Below are positions 1-8,322 of a stretch of 64,000 nt of DNA, in pieces (within the stretch, counting starts at the first letter, position 1; every line of letters starts with the position of its first letter). The stretch covers positions 2,790,001-2,854,000 of the forward strand of contig NZ_SNWA01000002.1 of NCBI RefSeq assembly GCF_004361815.1. Reading direction: 5' to 3'. Both the position numbers and the translations under genes were made by a program. The notes below the pieces were generated by a model. It saw nothing but the letters and a program-made list of their open reading frames with translations, ran no database searches and was not told the DNA's origin. This stretch comes from Paraburkholderia sp. BL10I2N1 (GTDB lineage Bacteria > Pseudomonadota > Gammaproteobacteria > Burkholderiales > Burkholderiaceae).

Positions 1-1
1 G

Positions 2-673
2 CCCGTCGAGCGCGTGTTGCGGTTGCCCGATCGCGTGCCGGATGAAACTGCGGCGGGAGGGCTCGTGCGCGGCGTGACGGCCTGGATGCTGTTGCATCGC
101 GTGCGGGAGATCAAGGCGGGCGACACGGTGTTCGTTCACGCTGCGGCGGGCGGGCTGGGCCTCATCGTCGTGCAATGGGCGAAAGCCTTGGGGGCACGCG
201 TGATCGGCACGGTTAGAACGCCTGAAAAAGCTGCGCTTGCCACGGCGCATGGGCTCGACCAGGCAGTGCTCTATCGCAACGAAGACTATGTCGAAGCGGT
301 GCGTGCGTTCGGTGGCGGCGCAGGCGTCGATCTGGCCATCGATGGCATTGGCGGCGATACGCTCAAGCGCACGCTCGGGGTAGTGAAACCGTTTGGCGTT
401 GTCGCGAGCATCGGCCAGGTCGCGGGTCCTGTGGACGCGATTTCGATCGACGAACTAGGTCCCGCACGCTCGATTGCGCTCGCGCGCCCGAGTGTGATCG
501 GGTTGATGCGCGACAGCCACCAATACCGCGCGGCTGCGCAAATCGTGCTCGGCAAACTGGCGGATGGACTGAAGGTCGAAACCGGCACACGGCTGCCGCT
601 CGAACGCGCAGCAGAGGCGCACACGCTGATGGAGACGGGCGGGACGAAGGGATCAGTCATCCTGATGCCTTGA
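2..673 (+). CDS. Quinone oxidoreductase (zinc-less MDR family), C-terminal part
   Basis: The frame is open at the left edge, so the N-terminus lies outside the window and 223 residues are visible. The product resembles NADPH:quinone oxidoreductase of the medium-chain dehydrogenase/reductase superfamily, a cytosolic enzyme that reduces quinones or enals. The Rossmann nucleotide-binding loop AAAGGLGLIVVQWAK is clear, followed by the GVDLAIDGIGG segment and the family's usual C-terminus ending in GGTKGSVILMP. No structural zinc cysteine cluster is seen in the visible part. The enzyme class is fairly sure, the substrate is unknown. A tandem 14-mer follows the stop codon. Confidence 0.85.
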   Translation, partial: PVERVLRLPDRVPDETAAGGLVRGVTAWMLLHRVREIKAGDTVFVHAAAGGLGLIVVQWAKALGARVIGTVRTPEKAALATAHGLDQAVLYRNEDYVEAVRAFGGGAGVDLAIDGIGGDTLKRTLGVVKPFGVVASIGQVAGPVDAISIDELGPARSIALARPSVIGLMRDSHQYRAAAQIVLGKLADGLKVETGTRLPLERAAEAHTLMETGGTKGSVILMP

Positions 674-684
674 TGATCGCGCGG

Positions 685-712
685 GCGATACACGATGCGC
701 GATACACGATGC
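685..712. repeat. Tandem 14-bp repeat, two copies
   Basis: GCGATACACGATGC occurs twice head to tail immediately after the oxidoreductase stop codon. It is followed by a short inverted repeat (GATGCG-CGA-CGCATC, 709-723) that could act as a weak terminator, although there is no T tract. Confidence 0.6.
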
Positions 713-846
713 GCGACGCATCGCCTGCTTTCCCTGCACATGATTAACGACCTGTCGCGTGAGCAGGTTGCAGGCGATTGCGTTTGCGCGTGTCATCGTC
801 GTGGTATATACCTTGGTACGTGAACCGGACACGCCAGGGGGAACGC

Positions 847-1320
847 ATGAAAACTGCACTTGCTGTAGCAGCACTCGCGCTTGTGACAAACGTGTGGGCA
901 CAGACCCCTGCGGCATCCTCTCCTTCCGCAGCCGGTGCGAAGCCGGCTTCCGTCTCGATGGCGCAGCGCGAGAGTCACGTCGAAGAGCGCATCAGCGATC
1001 TTCATGCGCAACTCAAGATCACGAAGGACCAGGAAGCGCAGTGGGCGAAAGTCGCCGATGCGATGCGCGACAACGCCCAGACCATGCATGGTCTGTTCGA
1101 GGCGCGCCGTAATGCTGCGGCAAGCGCAACAGCTGTCGAAAACCTGAAATCGTGGGGCGATATCGCGCAGGCGCATGCCGATGGCAACAAAACGCTGCTG
1201 GCTGCGTTCGAGCCGTTATACGGCAGCATGCCGGATGCGCAGAAGAAGATCGCCGATCAGGTCTTCCGGCATCCGGACACGCACAGGCCGGCGCATAAGC
1301 CATCTACCGGACAGAAGTGA
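847..1320 (+). CDS. Exported Spy/CpxP-like (LTXXQ-type) small protein
   Basis: This is a 157-residue protein with a clear Sec signal peptide (MKTALAVAALALVTNVWAQ, cleavage near residue 20). The start at 847 is chosen because a GGGGGA ribosome binding site sits just upstream and the signal peptide begins there. The mature part is helical, with the element LKITKDQEAQWAKVADAM, which resembles the LTXXQ repeats of periplasmic Spy/CpxP chaperone-like proteins. The tail is Lys/His/Pro-rich. A role in envelope stress is a family-level inference. The gene stands alone and a second small exported protein follows. Confidence 0.65.
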   Translation: MKTALAVAALALVTNVWAQTPAASSPSAAGAKPASVSMAQRESHVEERISDLHAQLKITKDQEAQWAKVADAMRDNAQTMHGLFEARRNAAASATAVENLKSWGDIAQAHADGNKTLLAAFEPLYGSMPDAQKKIADQVFRHPDTHRPAHKPSTGQK

Positions 1321-1403
1321 GCGACGTCATTCCGTGCAGGCTTCATGCAAGGTGATGCATGGGCCGTGCGCATCATCTGCATCCGCGATCACGGAGACTC
1401 ACG

Positions 1404-1730
1404 ATGAAACGTCGTGCCGCCGCAATGATCCTCGGTGTGTGCGCGCTGGCAGGCAGCAAGGTCGTCGAGGCGCGAACCGATGTGAATATCTCCATCGGGC
1501 TGCCGGGCCTGGCTGTCGTGCCACCGCCGCCCGTCGTGTATATGCCGCCGGGGCCGCCGGGCTATTACGCGCCGCCGCCGCCCGTCGTCTACAACGGCTA
1601 TTACGGACCGGGCTGGAACCGGCCGTTGTACCACCATCTTTACAGGCCGCCGCCGCTGGCGCGGCCGCCGCATCGGCCACCACCCCGGCCGAATCCACCG
1701 CCGCCACAGCCTCGTCCGCAGCCGCGCTGA
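1404..1730 (+). CDS. Small exported Pro/Tyr-rich protein
   Basis: A 108-residue protein with an N-terminal signal-like segment (MKRRAAAMILGVCALAGSKV) and a low-complexity mature region rich in Pro, Tyr and Gly, ending in alternating proline and arginine. A GGAG ribosome binding site lies about 8 bases before the ATG. Short Pro/Tyr-rich exported proteins of this kind are common in Burkholderia and have no established role. No catalytic motif is visible. The GC-rich composition means an alternative frame cannot be fully excluded, but the signal peptide and ribosome binding site support the call. Confidence 0.6.
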   Translation: MKRRAAAMILGVCALAGSKVVEARTDVNISIGLPGLAVVPPPPVVYMPPGPPGYYAPPPPVVYNGYYGPGWNRPLYHHLYRPPPLARPPHRPPPRPNPPPPQPRPQPR

Positions 1731-1764
1731 CCGGGTGCGCTTCGCACGGGCAGGGTCAGGCATT

Positions 1765-2028
1765 TCAGCCGTGCGAGTACATATCCTGTGCAGGCACGTG
1801 ATGCCGGTAGTGACGATGATGTTTGAGCTCGTGCTTCGTCTGCGCTTTCGGCTGTGGCTGCTGGTCCGGTGCAGTTGGTGGTCGCGGCTGCGTGGGGTGT
1901 GCGTTGCCCGGCTGCATCGTAGTCTGACCTTCGCCGAAGCGGTACGTCTGCGAGATCTGCGCGTGCGTGGCAACCGATACGATGGACAGCGAAAACGCCA
2001 TGAGTGCCAGGTATGTCGAAAGCTTCAT
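1765..2028 (-). CDS. Small exported hypothetical protein
   Basis: The start at 2028 is chosen because GGAGG lies directly upstream and the translation begins with a typical signal peptide (MKLSTYLALMAFSLSIVSVA, then THAQ). The 87-residue precursor gives a short hydrophilic mature peptide rich in Gln, Pro and Thr, with a His-rich tail (HELKHHRHYRHH). The tail suggests metal or surface binding, but this is inference. It is convergent with the Pro/Tyr-rich protein. No family was recognised. The interval from here to 2234 holds nothing else I can support. Confidence 0.6.
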   Translation of the reverse strand: MKLSTYLALMAFSLSIVSVATHAQISQTYRFGEGQTTMQPGNAHPTQPRPPTAPDQQPQPKAQTKHELKHHRHYRHHVPAQDMYSHG

Positions 2029-2234
2029 GGATCCTCCGTTCAAGCGAGGGCGTCAGGATACAGCAATGTCTTCGGCCTTCAGACTTGCACGGGAGGTCAC
2101 GCACTGTGGGGATCTGCTACAGGCTGGCCGCATTACGCCAAACGCGCCCAGTTCATCTACCCGCTGCCGGGTGCGTTCGCGAAGCCGATTCCTGCGGCGA
2201 GGCGGTGGCAGCGGCAGTCGATGCGCCGTGAGCG

Positions 2235-3017
2235 CTAAAGCGCGGCGTCCACGCCGATCACGTCGACCACCTTGCGCTGATAGCCACCCGTCGCGAGCAG
2301 CAGGCTGCGCGTGTAGTCGTGCTGAACCTGCTGCGCGCGGACCGCATCAATGCCCAGCTCTTCGACGATTTCGCCATTGCGCATCACCGCCACGCGCGAG
2401 CAGAGAAAGCCGATCACGGCGAGGTTGTGGCTGACGAGGATCATCGTCAGCTTGCGTTCGACGTGAAGCCGTCGCAGCAGATTGAGGATTTCGGCCTGCA
2501 CGGACACATCGAGCGCGGAGGTCGGTTCGTCGAGCAGCAGCACGCGCGGCGCGACGATCAGCGCCCGGGCAATCGCTACGCGCTGGCGCTGACCGCCCGA
2601 CAATTGATGCGGATAGCGGAAACGGAACGCCGGTCCCAGCCCGACTTCGCGCAGTGCCTCGACGATGCGGTCGTCCTGCCGGTCGATGCGGTTGATCGCC
2701 AACGGCTCGCGCAATGTCTGGTCGACCGTGAAGCGCGGATGCAGCGATCCATACGGATCCTGAAACACCATCTGCACGTCACGGCGAAACGAGCGGTCGA
2801 TCTTTTCGCCGGGCACGTGCGAGCCGATTTTCATCTGGCCGCGCGCAGTGGGCGTGAGGCCGGTGAGCGCGCGCAGGATGGTCGACTTGCCGGAACCCGA
2901 TTCGCCGACCAGCCCGAACACTTCGCCTTCGCCGACGCGGAAGCTTGCGTCGCGCACGGCTTCGAAGTAGCCGGTCTTTGTTTTGAACCGGACGGTCATG
3001 TCGTGGACATCGATCAT
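2235..3017 (-). CDS. ddpF: Dipeptide ABC transporter ATP-binding protein DdpF
   Basis: Last gene of the operon, 260 residues, a cytoplasmic ATPase of the OppF/DppF class. The Walker A motif (GESGSGKST), signature LSGGQRQRVAIARAL and Walker B LLLDEPTSALD are all present. The start at 3017 is chosen because its ATG overlaps the stop codon of ddpD (ATGA), giving translational coupling. It should pair with DdpD to power the DdpBC permease. The name rests on the operon order X-A-B-C-D-F, which matches the E. coli ddp operon. The exact peptide imported is inferred from the linked dipeptidase. Confidence 0.85.
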   Translation of the reverse strand: MIDVHDMTVRFKTKTGYFEAVRDASFRVGEGEVFGLVGESGSGKSTILRALTGLTPTARGQMKIGSHVPGEKIDRSFRRDVQMVFQDPYGSLHPRFTVDQTLREPLAINRIDRQDDRIVEALREVGLGPAFRFRYPHQLSGGQRQRVAIARALIVAPRVLLLDEPTSALDVSVQAEILNLLRRLHVERKLTMILVSHNLAVIGFLCSRVAVMRNGEIVEELGIDAVRAQQVQHDYTRSLLLATGGYQRKVVDVIGVDAAL

Positions 3018-3892
3018 GCGGGTGCTCCGGTCGATGGTGTGAGCCACGCGGGGTCGCGCTTCAGCACCGGCAGTTCGTCAGGCGGATTCACGAGCGGCGG
3101 ATTCGCCGCCAGCAGCCCGCGCGTATAGGGATGCTGCGCGTGAACCAGTTCGCGCGCAGCGCAGGTTTCCACCACGCGGCCCGCGTACATCACAACAACG
3201 CGGTCGCAGAACGACATCACGAGCGGCAGGTCGTGGCTGATGAAGATGAGGCCCGTATCGTGCTTTTCGATCATCTCGTCGAGAATGCCTAGCACCTGCA
3301 TCGACACGAGGACATCGAGCGCGCTGGTCGGTTCGTCGGCGATCAGAAGGCGCGGGCCGGACGACACCATCATGGCGATCATCACGCGCTGCCCCATGCC
3401 GCCGGACAGTTCGTGCGGATAGGCATCGGCAACGCGCTCCGGGTTGCGGATGTGCACCGCGGCGAGGGCGGCGACGATCTTCTCGCGCATCTCGATGCGA
3501 CCCAGCTTCGGACCATGCAGCGCGAACGCTTCGCGCATCTGCTGCGCGACGGTCATCACCGGATTCAGCGAGTATTTCGGGTCCTGCAGGATCATGCCCA
3601 TCTGCTGACCGCACAGCCGTCGACGCTTTTGCGCAGGCATCGCCAGCAGATCCTGAGCGTCGAACCTCATGGTTTTCGCACTGAACTGCGCAGAAGGCGG
3701 CAACAGGCCGAGCAGCGCCCGCCCGGTCAGCGACTTGCCCGAGCCGGATTCGCCGACGATGCCAAGTCGCTCGCCCCGGCTGAGCGTCAGCGACAGGCCG
3801 CGCACGGCCTCGGTCAGCTCGCCGTCGTGACCTCGAAAGCCAATGCGCAGGTCGTCGACCTCGCACAGCGGCTGTGTCGTGCCGGTTTGCAT
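3014..3892 (-). CDS. ddpD: Dipeptide ABC transporter ATP-binding protein DdpD
   Basis: A 292-residue ATPase of the OppD/DppD class with Walker A (GESGSGKSLTGRAL), signature ELSGGMGQRVMIAMM and Walker B LLIADEPTSALD. It also has the C-terminal extension (HPYTRGLLAANP) typical of oligopeptide and dipeptide importers. The start at 3892 lies one base past the ddpC stop and has GGAGG seven bases upstream. An alternative ATG at 3904 would overlap the end of ddpC. It overlaps ddpF by four bases. Together with DdpF it would form the ATPase pair of the importer. Confidence 0.85.
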   Translation of the reverse strand: MQTGTTQPLCEVDDLRIGFRGHDGELTEAVRGLSLTLSRGERLGIVGESGSGKSLTGRALLGLLPPSAQFSAKTMRFDAQDLLAMPAQKRRRLCGQQMGMILQDPKYSLNPVMTVAQQMREAFALHGPKLGRIEMREKIVAALAAVHIRNPERVADAYPHELSGGMGQRVMIAMMVSSGPRLLIADEPTSALDVLVSMQVLGILDEMIEKHDTGLIFISHDLPLVMSFCDRVVVMYAGRVVETCAARELVHAQHPYTRGLLAANPPLVNPPDELPVLKRDPAWLTPSTGAPA

Positions 3893-3893
3893 A

Positions 3894-4880
3894 TCAACCT
3901 CCATGACGCGGATCGAAGACGTCGCGCAGACCGTCGCCGAGCAGGTTGAACGCGAGACTGACCAGCAGGATCGCAAAGCCCGGAACGGTTGCCACCCACC
4001 AGGAGTCGAGCAGCACGTTGCGGCCGGATGCAACCATGTAACCCCACTCCGGACTTGGCGGCTGCGCGCCGAGCCCGAGAAAGCCGAGGCCCGCGACGGT
4101 GAGAATGATGCCGGCCATATCGAGCGTCGCGCGCACGATCACCGATGACGAGCACAGCGGCACGATATAGCGCAACAGGATGCGCAGCCGCGACGCTCCC
4201 TGCAGCCGCGCGACGTGAATGAAATCGGCCTGAACGAGGCGCAATGTTTCGGCGCGCGCAAGACGCGCGTACGCCGGCCACGCGGTGATCGAAATCGCGA
4301 TCACCGCATTGATGACGCCGGGGCCGAGTGCGGCGGCGAACGCCAGCGCAAGCACGATTTTCGGGAAGGCGAGCGCCACGTCGGTGATGCGCATCAGCAC
4401 GTTGTCGACCCAGCCGCCGAAGAAGCCAGCCGTCGTGCCGATCAGCAGGCCCACCGGCACGACGATCACCACCACGAGAATCGCAATCGAAAGCGTGAGC
4501 CGCGAGCCGTATATCAGGCGCGAAAGAATGTCGCGTCCGAGCTGGTCGGTGCCTAGCCAGTGCGCGGCGGAACCCGGCGGTAAGAGCCGATCGGTCAGCA
4601 CCTGCTGCAACGGATCGTGCGGCGCGATCAGCGGACCGATCGCCGCGACGACGATCAGCAGCGCAAGAATCACAAAGCCGAAGACGGACAGCGGATTGCC
4701 CGCGAAGCGCCGCCAGCGGCGGAACGCGAGGCCGAGCGCGGCCTGTTTGCGGGACGCGGGCGTATCGCTCAGCAGCCAGTCTTTCCAATGTCGGGGCGCG
4801 GCATTCATCGGCCAGTCCTGCGTTTGCGTGGTTTGCGCGGTTTGCGGGGTCTGCGAATAGGGATCGGATGGTGGACGCAC
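3894..4880 (-). CDS. ddpC: Dipeptide ABC transporter permease DdpC
   Basis: A 328-residue inner-membrane permease of the DppC class. It has the N-terminal membrane segment after FAGNPLSVFGFVILALL, several further hydrophobic segments, and the EAA-like cytoplasmic loop region (ARAETLRLVQADFIHVARLQG) that contacts the ATPases. Translation starts at a GTG at 4880 preceded by a well-placed GGAGG. The N-terminus carries a Gln/Thr-rich cytoplasmic tail of about 45 residues. It is 19 bases downstream of ddpB and is assumed to form the heterodimeric channel with it. Confidence 0.85.
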   Translation of the reverse strand: MRPPSDPYSQTPQTAQTTQTQDWPMNAAPRHWKDWLLSDTPASRKQAALGLAFRRWRRFAGNPLSVFGFVILALLIVVAAIGPLIAPHDPLQQVLTDRLLPPGSAAHWLGTDQLGRDILSRLIYGSRLTLSIAILVVVIVVPVGLLIGTTAGFFGGWVDNVLMRITDVALAFPKIVLALAFAAALGPGVINAVIAISITAWPAYARLARAETLRLVQADFIHVARLQGASRLRILLRYIVPLCSSSVIVRATLDMAGIILTVAGLGFLGLGAQPPSPEWGYMVASGRNVLLDSWWVATVPGFAILLVSLAFNLLGDGLRDVFDPRHGG

Positions 4881-4899
4881 GAATCAGACCTCCTTGTCA

Positions 4900-5970
4900 T
4901 CAGCGGGCGCGCGGATCGAACACGCGATAGAGCGCGTCGGTCAGCAGGTTGAGTGCGATGAACGTGATGCCGATCACGAGCGTGCTGCCGAGCACCGCGT
5001 TCATGTCGGCGTTCAGCAGCGCGCCCGTCAGATAAGAACCGATGCCGGGCCACGCGAAGACGATCTCGGTCAGCACAGAGCCTTCGAGCAGATAGCTGTA
5101 GGTGAGGGCGATCACGGTCAACAGCGGCACCGCGATATTGCCGAATGCGTGGCGCCAGATCACGCGCCGCTCGGGCAAGCCTTTCGCACGCGCGGTCGTG
5201 ATGTATTCCTGGCTCAATTGTTCGAGCATGAACGAACGCGTCATCCGGCTCAGATAGGCGACCGAGTAGTAGCCGAGAATCGCCGCGGGCAGTGCAATGT
5301 GAGAAAACGCGTTGAAGAACACGTCCCATTCGCGGGCCATGATCGAATCGACCAGCAGGCTGCCAGTATGGGTGTCGACGAGACCATCGAACACCGGATC
5401 GACGCGTCCAGGACCGGCGACCCAGTGCAGCTTCGCGTAGAACAGCAGGAGGCCCATCAGGCCGAGCCAGAACACGGGGACGGAGCTGCCGACCAGCCCG
5501 ACAAAGCGCGCAACGTGATCGATCCAGCGGTTGTGGCGAACCGCAGCGATCACGCCGAGCGGAACGCCGATCAGCACGCCGATGATCGTCGATAGCGTCG
5601 CCAGTTCGAGGGTCGCGGGAAACACGCGCTGGATGTCTTCGATGACGGGATGCGCAGTCAGCAGCGACATGCCGAAATTACCATGCAGCACGTCGCGCAC
5701 GTAGATCAGAAACTGCACCGCGAGTGGCTTGTCGAGACCAAGCTGAAGGCGCGCCGCCGCGTACGCTGTCGCCGAGGCACGATCGCCGAGAATCGCCAGC
5801 ACGGGGTCGATCGGCACCTTGCGGCCGATCACGAACGTGACTGCGAGCAGTCCGCTGAAGGTGATCACGAGCGTGACGACCCAGCGGGCGAGGCGCAACG
5901 TCCAGCGCATGCTGGCGCTTTCGGCTGAAAGGGCGCGCAGGCGATCGAGAGTCGTGACGGGTGTCGACAT
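4900..5970 (-). CDS. ddpB: Dipeptide ABC transporter permease DdpB
   Basis: A 356-residue DppB-class permease with an N-terminal membrane anchor, the family segment LGLDKPLAVQFLIYVRDVLHGNFG, and the EAA loop YITTARAKGLPERRVIWRHA. The C-terminus NLLTDALYRVFDPRAR is typical. The start at 5970 is chosen over an in-frame codon at 6000 because GAGGAG lies eight bases upstream of 5970. It forms the translocation pore with DdpC and follows the binding-protein gene after 55 bases. Confidence 0.85.
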   Translation of the reverse strand: MSTPVTTLDRLRALSAESASMRWTLRLARWVVTLVITFSGLLAVTFVIGRKVPIDPVLAILGDRASATAYAAARLQLGLDKPLAVQFLIYVRDVLHGNFGMSLLTAHPVIEDIQRVFPATLELATLSTIIGVLIGVPLGVIAAVRHNRWIDHVARFVGLVGSSVPVFWLGLMGLLLFYAKLHWVAGPGRVDPVFDGLVDTHTGSLLVDSIMAREWDVFFNAFSHIALPAAILGYYSVAYLSRMTRSFMLEQLSQEYITTARAKGLPERRVIWRHAFGNIAVPLLTVIALTYSYLLEGSVLTEIVFAWPGIGSYLTGALLNADMNAVLGSTLVIGITFIALNLLTDALYRVFDPRAR

Positions 5971-6025
5971 GATGAGCTCCTCGGGCGAAGGCGAAGCCAT
6001 GGCAGCTTCGCCTTCGCCTGACGCG

Positions 6026-7633
6026 TTACTGCTTCTTCAGATCACGATACGACACGAGGTCGTTGATCGGCCCCACTTCGAGACCCGTCACACCCGGGCG
6101 CGCCGCCACCTGGGAGACCTGCTGGAACATGATCACGAAGGGCGAGCGGGCGAGCATCTGCTTCTGCATCGTCTGGTACAGATCGGCGCGCTTCGCCGTC
6201 GACGATTCCGCCAGCGCTGCATTCGTCTCTTTGGTCAGGTCAGGAATGTCCCACGAATTGCGCCACGCGAGCATCTTGTAGGCCGACTTGTCGGAGTTGT
6301 CCGGGTTCCACGCGAAGCCCTGCGCGTTGCTATGAGGATCAATATAATCCGCCGACCATTCGCCGATATAAATATCGTGCGAGCGCGAGCGATACTTCGC
6401 GAGCGTCTGCTTGTTGTCGCCGGGAATGATCTGAACCTTGATGCCACCCTGCGCGAGATTGGCTTGCACGGCCTCCGCGATCTCGCCGTAGGGATAGCCG
6501 TTGCGCACGTCCATGGTCACGGAAAAGCCATTCGGAAGGCCGGCTTTCGCGAGCAGTTCCTTCGCCTTCGCGACGTTCTGCTGATACGGGTCGGTGTTCA
6601 GCGCGCCGAGAAACCCTTCCGGAAGGAACGTTTCGTGCACCTTGTAGGTGGTTCTCGCGACGTTGCTCTGGATGCCGTTATAGTCGATCAGCCATTTCAT
6701 GGCCTCCTGGACTTCCGGTTTGGCGAGGTTCGGGTTCTTGACGTTCAGGCCGAGATAGAGAAGCGTGGCCTGCGGCACCGTACTCACGTGCGCCTTGCCC
6801 GACTTCGTCACGGCGGCGAGGTCGTCCGGACTCAGGTTGCGCGCCACGTCAACGTCGCCGTTCTCCAGCAGCAGGCGCTGGCTCGACGCTTCGGGCACAT
6901 GCCGCAACACGATGCGCTTCATGGCGAGCGGCACGCGATAGCCGTCGAAGCGCTGCAGCACGATGCTGTCGTTGGCCGTCCACTTCACGAGCCTGTAGGC
7001 GCCCGAGCCAGCCTCGTTGGTCCGCAGCCAGTCATTGCCGAAGTCGTTGCCCTTCTGGTGCGACAGCAGCAGCTGTTTGTCCACCACGGAGGCTGGCCAC
7101 GCACCAAGCACGTTCAGCACGAACGTCGGCGCATATTTCTGGTCGGTCGTGACGCTGACGGTGGAGTCGTCGACCTTCTTGACGTTTTGCAGCACGTTGT
7201 CTTTCGTGAGGCCGATGCCTTGGAGCACTGCTGCCGCGCCCTTGTCGAGCAGGACCGTGCGCTGGATCGACCATGCGACGTCATCCGCCGTCAAGGCATT
7301 GCCCGAGTGGAACTTGAGACCCGGGTGGATCTTGAACGTGAACGTCAGGCCGTCCGGGCTGACGGTCCACGATTGCGCAACATCGCCATTGAATTTCGAC
7401 GGGTCCTTCAGATCGACGCGCACCAGCCGGTCGTACGTGTTCGCCACATATTCTTCCGGGACCAGTTCATACACTTCGCCGGGGTCGAGCGTCGTGAATT
7501 CGTCGAGGAAGGTCGCCATGACGAACATGTCCTTCGGCGTGGCCGCCTCGGCCGGGCCAGCCGCCGTGAAGGTCAGGGTCAGGGCTGAAGCGACTGCTGC
7601 CGCTGCCAGCGCATTGCGCAATACCAGTTTCAT
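6026..7633 (-). CDS. ddpA: Periplasmic dipeptide-binding protein DdpA
   Basis: A 535-residue family 5 extracellular solute-binding protein. It has a Sec signal peptide (MKLVLRNALAAAAVASALTL, ending near AAGPAEAA), then the SBP_bac_5 signature region around WTVSPDGLTFTFKIHPGLKF. The start at 7633 has GGAG upstream and begins exactly at the signal peptide, although the frame stays open far upstream. It should capture D-Ala-D-Ala or similar dipeptides in the periplasm for DdpBCDF. Specificity is inferred from the adjacent ddpX. Confidence 0.85.
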   Translation of the reverse strand: MKLVLRNALAAAAVASALTLTFTAAGPAEAATPKDMFVMATFLDEFTTLDPGEVYELVPEEYVANTYDRLVRVDLKDPSKFNGDVAQSWTVSPDGLTFTFKIHPGLKFHSGNALTADDVAWSIQRTVLLDKGAAAVLQGIGLTKDNVLQNVKKVDDSTVSVTTDQKYAPTFVLNVLGAWPASVVDKQLLLSHQKGNDFGNDWLRTNEAGSGAYRLVKWTANDSIVLQRFDGYRVPLAMKRIVLRHVPEASSQRLLLENGDVDVARNLSPDDLAAVTKSGKAHVSTVPQATLLYLGLNVKNPNLAKPEVQEAMKWLIDYNGIQSNVARTTYKVHETFLPEGFLGALNTDPYQQNVAKAKELLAKAGLPNGFSVTMDVRNGYPYGEIAEAVQANLAQGGIKVQIIPGDNKQTLAKYRSRSHDIYIGEWSADYIDPHSNAQGFAWNPDNSDKSAYKMLAWRNSWDIPDLTKETNAALAESSTAKRADLYQTMQKQMLARSPFVIMFQQVSQVAARPGVTGLEVGPINDLVSYRDLKKQ

Positions 7634-7698
7634 ACTCGCTCCGTAAGGAAGGGGGTAGAGCCTGCAAGGGAACCTCGGATGCCGGAAATCGAACGCCA

Positions 7699-8265
7699 CT
7701 ACATGAGACGAAACGGGCCGCTTTCGCTGTTGTCGATGAGCGGCAGAACGCGTGAGCCAGGCAACTCGTAATGCCACCATTCGCTCTTGATGTGCGTGAA
7801 GCCCGCCGCATGCATGACGCCCAGCAGCAACAGGCGGTTGCGCTGCACATGCTGGGGCAGGTCCGGATGAAAATGCTCGGACTCGATCGTCATGGCATCG
7901 AACCACGTGCCCATGTCGAGCTCCTGGCCATTCGCGTCCAGCAGCGTCAGATCGATCGCAGTGCCGCGGCTGTGATTCGAACCACGGGCGAGGTCTGCGA
8001 TGTAAGTCGGATCGGGAAGAAAGTCCCACAGCACCTGCTGTGCCTGAGGTGGCCGGTAGGCGTCGAAAATCCGCAGCGTGGTGCCGATGCCGCGTGCGAT
8101 TTCGACTGCCCGCCGCAGGCCCGCTTCGGCGGGTTCGAGCAGCAGGCAATGCGCCGTCCTGTAGATCGCCTTGCCGGTCAGATTGCGGTCGGTCGCGTAG
8201 ACCAGGTCGATGTCGACGCCGTGGCTCGCGGATGTGATCGGGATGAGTCGGTGTTGTTCTGTCAT
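7699..8265 (-). CDS. ddpX: D-alanyl-D-alanine dipeptidase (VanX/DdpX family)
   Basis: A 188-residue zinc dipeptidase that hydrolyses D-Ala-D-Ala to free D-alanine. The metal-binding motif SxHxxGxAxD is seen as SNHSRGTAID (His98, Asp105), and the catalytic ExWWH motif as SEWWHYE (Glu162, His165). Arg71 in DAYRPP matches the catalytic arginine of VanX. There is no signal peptide, so it acts in the cytosol on imported dipeptide. It lies directly upstream of the importer genes, as in the E. coli ddp operon, where the role is use of peptidoglycan dipeptide rather than vancomycin resistance. No vanHA-like genes are near. Confidence 0.9.
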   Translation of the reverse strand: MTEQHRLIPITSASHGVDIDLVYATDRNLTGKAIYRTAHCLLLEPAEAGLRRAVEIARGIGTTLRIFDAYRPPQAQQVLWDFLPDPTYIADLARGSNHSRGTAIDLTLLDANGQELDMGTWFDAMTIESEHFHPDLPQHVQRNRLLLLGVMHAAGFTHIKSEWWHYELPGSRVLPLIDNSESGPFRLM

Positions 8266-8322
8266 CGAAATGGGTGTTTGAATCCTGTGTGTTGGGCGCG
8301 TATGCCGGGCTGAAGACCAGGG

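Noticed and set aside
5819..7588. A 589-codon open frame on the plus strand opposite the ddp genes
   Set aside because: It is antisense to ddpB and ddpA, is rich in Arg and His and has no recognisable domain. This is the GC-rich codon-shadow effect.
7699..8265. A vancomycin-resistance interpretation of the VanX-like enzyme
   Set aside because: No vanH or vanA ligase gene is near, and the operon matches the dipeptide-utilisation ddp set.
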